A program made the translations under genes and the position numbers. A DNA stretch of 64,000 bases from an uncultured Candidatus Melainabacteria bacterium (lineage in GTDB: Bacteria; Cyanobacteriota; Vampirovibrionia; Gastranaerophilales; Gastranaerophilaceae): positions 37,261 through 101,260 of the forward strand of contig CAKUXD010000003.1 of assembly GCA_934699705.1 (NCBI GenBank), read 5' to 3'. The notes below the pieces were generated by a model. That model saw only the letters and a program-made list of their open reading frames with translations. It was not told the origin of the DNA and searched no databases. Of the stretch, positions 61,099 to 64,000 are shown in pieces; position 1 is the first letter of the stretch; every line of letters begins with the position of its first letter.

Positions 61099-61617
61099 AT
61101 GAAAAAAACTCTTATATTAGCATCAATAATTGCTCTAACAATGACTGGTACTGCATTTGCAGATACAACGACACAAACAAAATTTCAACCACCAACAAAA
61201 AATGGACAAATGATGCCACCACCGCACAGGGGATTTCATAGCGAAAAAAGAAAAGCTGAATTTGAAAAGCGTTTAAATTTAACTGATGCGCAAAAAGCAA
61301 AAATTGAAAAAAACAGAAAATCAGATATGGAAAAATTAAAACCAATCAAGGACCAAATTCGTGCTAAAAAAGAAGCAAAGCACGAAATTATTCAAAAATA
61401 CGAGGCTACAAATCCAGAATTAATAAAATTAAACAAAGAAATAAAGGCTTTAAAAGAACAAGAACACAAAATCATGGAAGCAAATAGAAAATCCTTTGAA
61501 GCTATTTTAACAAAAGAACAAAAAGCGGAATTAGAAAAAATGAAATCAGAACGTAAAAATTTTGAAAAACACCCGCCAAGATTTGACAGACCAATGCCAA
61601 TTAGAGGTGAAAAATAA
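61099..61617 (+). CDS. Spy/CpxP-like periplasmic protein
   Basis: A 172-residue exported protein with a signal peptide (MKKTLILASIIALTMTGTAFA), a proline/histidine-rich lead (PPPHRGFHSEKR) and two LTxxQ-type segments: LTDAQKAKIEKNRKSD (about 55-70) and LTKEQKAELEKMKSE (about 135-150). Such proteins are ATP-independent chaperones or metal/stress sensors of the periplasm. It is third in the anti-sigma/sigma operon, which suggests an envelope-stress response. A similar gene stands alone at 34724. Confidence 0.82.
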   Translation: MKKTLILASIIALTMTGTAFADTTTQTKFQPPTKNGQMMPPPHRGFHSEKRKAEFEKRLNLTDAQKAKIEKNRKSDMEKLKPIKDQIRAKKEAKHEIIQKYEATNPELIKLNKEIKALKEQEHKIMEANRKSFEAILTKEQKAELEKMKSERKNFEKHPPRFDRPMPIRGEK

Positions 61618-61626
61618 AGCTTTTAA

Positions 61627-61668
61627 CAAAAGCGCGCGGGTTAAATATTTAACTTGTGCGCTTTTTTA
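61627..61668 (+). terminator. Terminator after the Spy-like gene
   Basis: AAAAGCGC-arm pairs with GTGCGCTTTT around an inner GTTAAA/TTTAAC stem, followed by T6. The downstream arm includes TTGTGC, which serves as the -35 box of the next promoter. Confidence 0.82.
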
Positions 61669-61683
61669 TATTTGTTTTATAAT
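61654..61683 (+). promoter_or_regulatory. Promoter for leaderless lipM-like gene
   Basis: TTGTGC (61654-61659), 18-base spacer and TATAAT (61678-61683). Start is expected at 61690, the A of the ATG. It overlaps the upstream terminator stem. Confidence 0.7.
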
Positions 61684-61689
61684 AGATTT

Positions 61690-62340
61690 ATGAAGTTTAT
61701 TCCGTTTGAAGTTAATACTGGTTATATAAACATGCAAATTGATAAGGATTTGCTTGAAAGTGCGATACGTCGCCAGTCGAAAGAACATGTTTTCAGGTTG
61801 TATGGTTGGAGTCCAAGATGTATTTCCATCGGCAGAAACCAAAAGACGGATTTTATCGACAAAAATCTTTTAAAAAAATACAATATAGATTTAGTTAAAA
61901 GATTAACTGGCGGTAGAGCTCTTTTGCATGATAAAGAACTTACTTATAGTTATGTTTGTCCATCTTCTGGCTTAGAAAATGGAGATAGCATAATGGGAAG
62001 TTATCGTGAAATTTTACAAATATTCATTGACAGATTTAAAAAATTTGATATAGACCTTGAAGTTTGCGGACAAAAGCACCCAAATAACAATATCAATTAC
62101 TGTATGCTTGTATCAAGTAGCGCAGATTTATGCTACAAGGGTAAAAAATTAATTGGCTCGGCTCAATTCAGAAAAGACGGTTATATATTGCAACATGGTT
62201 CAATTTTAATGGACTATGATGAACATTTACTAGAAGAACTTTTCCAAGAAAAAATTCCAGCTGGTTCTATTACAAGTATTAAGGAAATCAACCCAGATAT
62301 CTCTATGGTTGACATATTGCACTTATGGGATAATTTATAA
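61690..62340 (+). CDS. lipM: Octanoyltransferase LipM-like (lipoate-protein ligase A family)
   Basis: A 216-residue enzyme of the biotin/lipoate ligase fold that moves octanoyl groups from ACP to a lipoyl domain. RLTGGRALLHDKELTYS (residues 71-87) has the GGR form found in LipM rather than GGG of LplA. Cys138 (INYCML) lies 18 residues before GSAQ (156-159), the spacing of the LipM active-site Cys, and LQHGSILM follows. The start is ATG 61690; an upstream extension is not supported. The polyprenyl synthase gene starts one base before its stop ends. No Shine-Dalgarno is seen. Confidence 0.82.
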   Translation: MKFIPFEVNTGYINMQIDKDLLESAIRRQSKEHVFRLYGWSPRCISIGRNQKTDFIDKNLLKKYNIDLVKRLTGGRALLHDKELTYSYVCPSSGLENGDSIMGSYREILQIFIDRFKKFDIDLEVCGQKHPNNNINYCMLVSSSADLCYKGKKLIGSAQFRKDGYILQHGSILMDYDEHLLEELFQEKIPAGSITSIKEINPDISMVDILHLWDNL

Positions 62341-63215
62341 TGGCATTTAACGAAGAATATTCTAAAATTAAAGAGCTTGTTAAAGATGATTTATATCAAA
62401 TAGAAAACAATCTTATTGATTTTTATTGTGGCGATGAAGATTTACAAAAAAATATTTTGGAAATAATTAAAGCGCCTTCAAAGAGATTACGCCCAGTTTT
62501 AGGGCTTTTATACTTAAAAATGTACGGAATTAAGATTAATCATCAGCATCTTGATATTCTTTCCGCGGTTGAGATAATCCATAATGCAACTTTAATTCAC
62601 GATGACGTAATTGATAAATCTTCTGTTAGAAGAAATCACGTTACATTAAACGAAAATTTTGACAATAGTCTTGCAGTTGTAAGTGGAGATTTTTTACTAT
62701 CAATAGCAATTCAAAAACTTTTAAATGTTAAGTCTTTTGAAATTTTAAACCTTTTTAACATTGCAATTAAAAAGATGAGTTTAGGTGAAATTAATCAATA
62801 TTTTAACAAATTTAAAATTACGAATTTTGATGAGTATCTGGATAAATGCAAATATAAAACCGCAGAATTATTTATGGCATCGTTAGAAAGTCTTGCAATA
62901 CTTGCAGATTTAGACAGAAATAATGCAAAAGATTTTGCTAAAAGGTTTGGTATAGCGTTTCAAATCAGAGATGATTTATTAAATGTTACAGAAACAAATT
63001 CAGATAAGCCTAATCACAACGATATAAAAGACGGAATTTATACTGCGCCAGTTATTTTTGCAAAAGATTTAAGCAATCTTAACTATGGCATTGAAAAAAC
63101 TAAAGAATTATTAGATAATTACTTTAACAGAGTAAAAAAATGTTTGGATAAAGCTCCAAATAACGAATATAAACAAGCGATTACAGGATTATTAGATTTA
63201 TTAAAAACATGTTAA
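62340..63215 (+). CDS. Polyprenyl diphosphate synthase
   Basis: A 291-residue trans-isoprenyl diphosphate synthase. The first Asp-rich motif is HDDVID (about residues 86-91) and the second is RDDLLN (about 211-216), a DDxxN variant that is accepted in the family. APSKRLRP binds the allylic substrate. The chain length of the product (octaprenyl, solanesyl or other) is not certain; such enzymes make quinone side chains. It overlaps the lipM stop by one base and the lepB start by 7 bp. Confidence 0.88.
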   Translation: MAFNEEYSKIKELVKDDLYQIENNLIDFYCGDEDLQKNILEIIKAPSKRLRPVLGLLYLKMYGIKINHQHLDILSAVEIIHNATLIHDDVIDKSSVRRNHVTLNENFDNSLAVVSGDFLLSIAIQKLLNVKSFEILNLFNIAIKKMSLGEINQYFNKFKITNFDEYLDKCKYKTAELFMASLESLAILADLDRNNAKDFAKRFGIAFQIRDDLLNVTETNSDKPNHNDIKDGIYTAPVIFAKDLSNLNYGIEKTKELLDNYFNRVKKCLDKAPNNEYKQAITGLLDLLKTC

Positions 63216-63886
63216 ACAAATATTTTGAAGAAAAATTAAAAACAATTCGTGAAATTATTTCAGACAAAGAAAAACTAAAAAAGACTTTCAAAAGCGGATT
63301 AAAAGAGCTTGTTGAAACAGTTATTTTTGTCGTTGTAATGGTAATTATAATCAAATTTTTCCTTGGAGAAATAAGATGGATACCGTCAGCCTCAATGCAC
63401 CCAACATTATTAGAAGGTGATAGAGTTATTGTAGAGCGAGTTACAAGATTTTACCAAACACCAAACAGGGGCGATATTTTAGTATTTTATCCACCAATGA
63501 CAAAACTTGATTCAACTCCACTAAAAGTTTTGGCAAGATTAACAGGTTTCTTCTGCCACGATGACGCCTTTATAAAACGTGTTATAGGGCTTCCAGGGGA
63601 TAAATTAGAAATCAAAAAAGCAAAAGATGATGGCGCATTTACAGTATATATTAATGGCGTAGCTTTAGATGAACCTTATATTAACAGCAAATACGATTAT
63701 CCAGACTGCTCTCAGGAAATGTATTGTGGACCGATGATTATTCCAAATGACCAATACTTTATGATGGGTGATAATAGAGGTAATTCTGAAGATAGCCGAT
63801 ATTGGGGATTTTTACCTAAAGAAAGAATTATAGGTCGAGCTACAACAATAATTTGGCCACTAAACAGAATTAAGAATTTTTACTAA
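63209..63886 (+). CDS. lepB: Signal peptidase I
   Basis: A 225-residue membrane serine protease that removes signal peptides. A single N-terminal helix (about residues 35-52) precedes PSASMHPTLLEGD with Ser62 as nucleophile. FIKRVIGLPGD holds the catalytic Lys123 or its neighbour, and MGDNRGNSEDSRYWG is the conserved box E. It is the last gene of the lipM run, with a 7-bp overlap with the synthase gene. Confidence 0.95.
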   Translation: MLNKYFEEKLKTIREIISDKEKLKKTFKSGLKELVETVIFVVVMVIIIKFFLGEIRWIPSASMHPTLLEGDRVIVERVTRFYQTPNRGDILVFYPPMTKLDSTPLKVLARLTGFFCHDDAFIKRVIGLPGDKLEIKKAKDDGAFTVYINGVALDEPYINSKYDYPDCSQEMYCGPMIIPNDQYFMMGDNRGNSEDSRYWGFLPKERIIGRATTIIWPLNRIKNFY

Positions 63887-63919
63887 GTCATGGCAAATAT
63901 TTTAAACTTTGTTAAGAAT

Positions 63920-63948
63920 TTGTCATGGATAAAAAAATAAAGTATTCT
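63920..63948 (+). promoter_or_regulatory. Promoter for leaderless receiver gene
   Basis: TTGTCA (63920-63925), 17-base spacer and TATTCT (63943-63948). Start is expected at 63955, the A of the ATG. Confidence 0.65.
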
Positions 63949-63954
63949 AGTGTT

Positions 63955-64000
63955 ATGAAAAGTGGAATGATAGTTGTCGTAGATGACGAACAAATGGTAA
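63955..64000 (+). CDS. Start of a response-regulator receiver gene (cut by window edge)
   Basis: Fifteen codons are visible, MKSGMIVVVDDEQMV, with the VDDE acidic pair that opens receiver domains. It is probably a response regulator; the output domain is beyond the window. No Shine-Dalgarno is seen and the promoter points to a leaderless message. Confidence 0.7.
   Translation, partial: MKSGMIVVVDDEQMV

Overview
The window is AT-rich (by eye about two thirds A+T) and reads as a bacterial chromosome with an outer membrane: lpxD and an rfaE/hldE-type heptose nucleotidyltransferase sit with asd and dapB. Alongside these are genes more usual in Firmicutes or Cyanobacteria (Mini-RNase III, RNase HIII, LipM-like octanoyltransferase, CsaB). 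A prepilin with an FTLAE motif and the general gene style suggest a gut Melainabacteria/Gastranaerophilales-like organism (Cyanobacteriota). That assignment is inference; no rRNA is present to confirm it.

Layout. 0-3.5 kb: envelope and lysine/DAP genes on the minus strand, with divergent RNase HIII. 3.5-4 kb: two 110-bp tandem repeats running into tRNA-Leu(UAA). 4-10.7 kb: a UvrD-type helicase/nuclease fusion with a WYL regulator, then a phosphate transporter with its DUF47 partner. 10.7-18.1 kb: a mobile region with gene debris, a PIN-like protein, a Fic protein, and a Mu-like transposition module (MuA-like DDE transposase, MuB-like ATPase, a tyrosine-recombinase-like protein without catalytic residues) with a divergent HTH gene. 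18.2-31.1 kb: a defence-like island with a type I restriction-modification operon (unusually long HsdM), an M48-type peptidase, a DUF4209 protein with an RNxxxH motif, a convergent class III cyclase-like protein, and small unknown genes flanked by inverted repeats. 31.1-34.2 kb: debris with four copies of a 55-bp repeat and two tRNA-like repeats, a class II photolyase with TspO, and tRNA-Ala(UGC).

34.2-64 kb is mostly ordinary chromosome: mrnC, a Spy-like secreted protein, tdk, recG, an M16 protease, a two-component pair, tadA, rpsO, a TPR protein, a GAF-GGDEF-HD protein, a prepilin with an 80-residue leader, ruvC, mtnA, a CHASE2 adenylate cyclase with a receiver protein, eda-kdgK-csaB, an NSS transporter, an anti-sigma/ECF sigma/Spy-like operon with a recognisable ECF promoter, and lipM, a polyprenyl synthase and lepB, ending in the start of a receiver gene.

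Two threads cross the window. First, several genes (ruvC, lipM, the terminal receiver gene, probably rnhC) have a -10 box ending exactly six bases before the ATG and no Shine-Dalgarno, so they are probably read from leaderless mRNAs. Second, mobile-element traces cluster near tRNA or tRNA-like sequences, which suggests repeated insertion at such sites.
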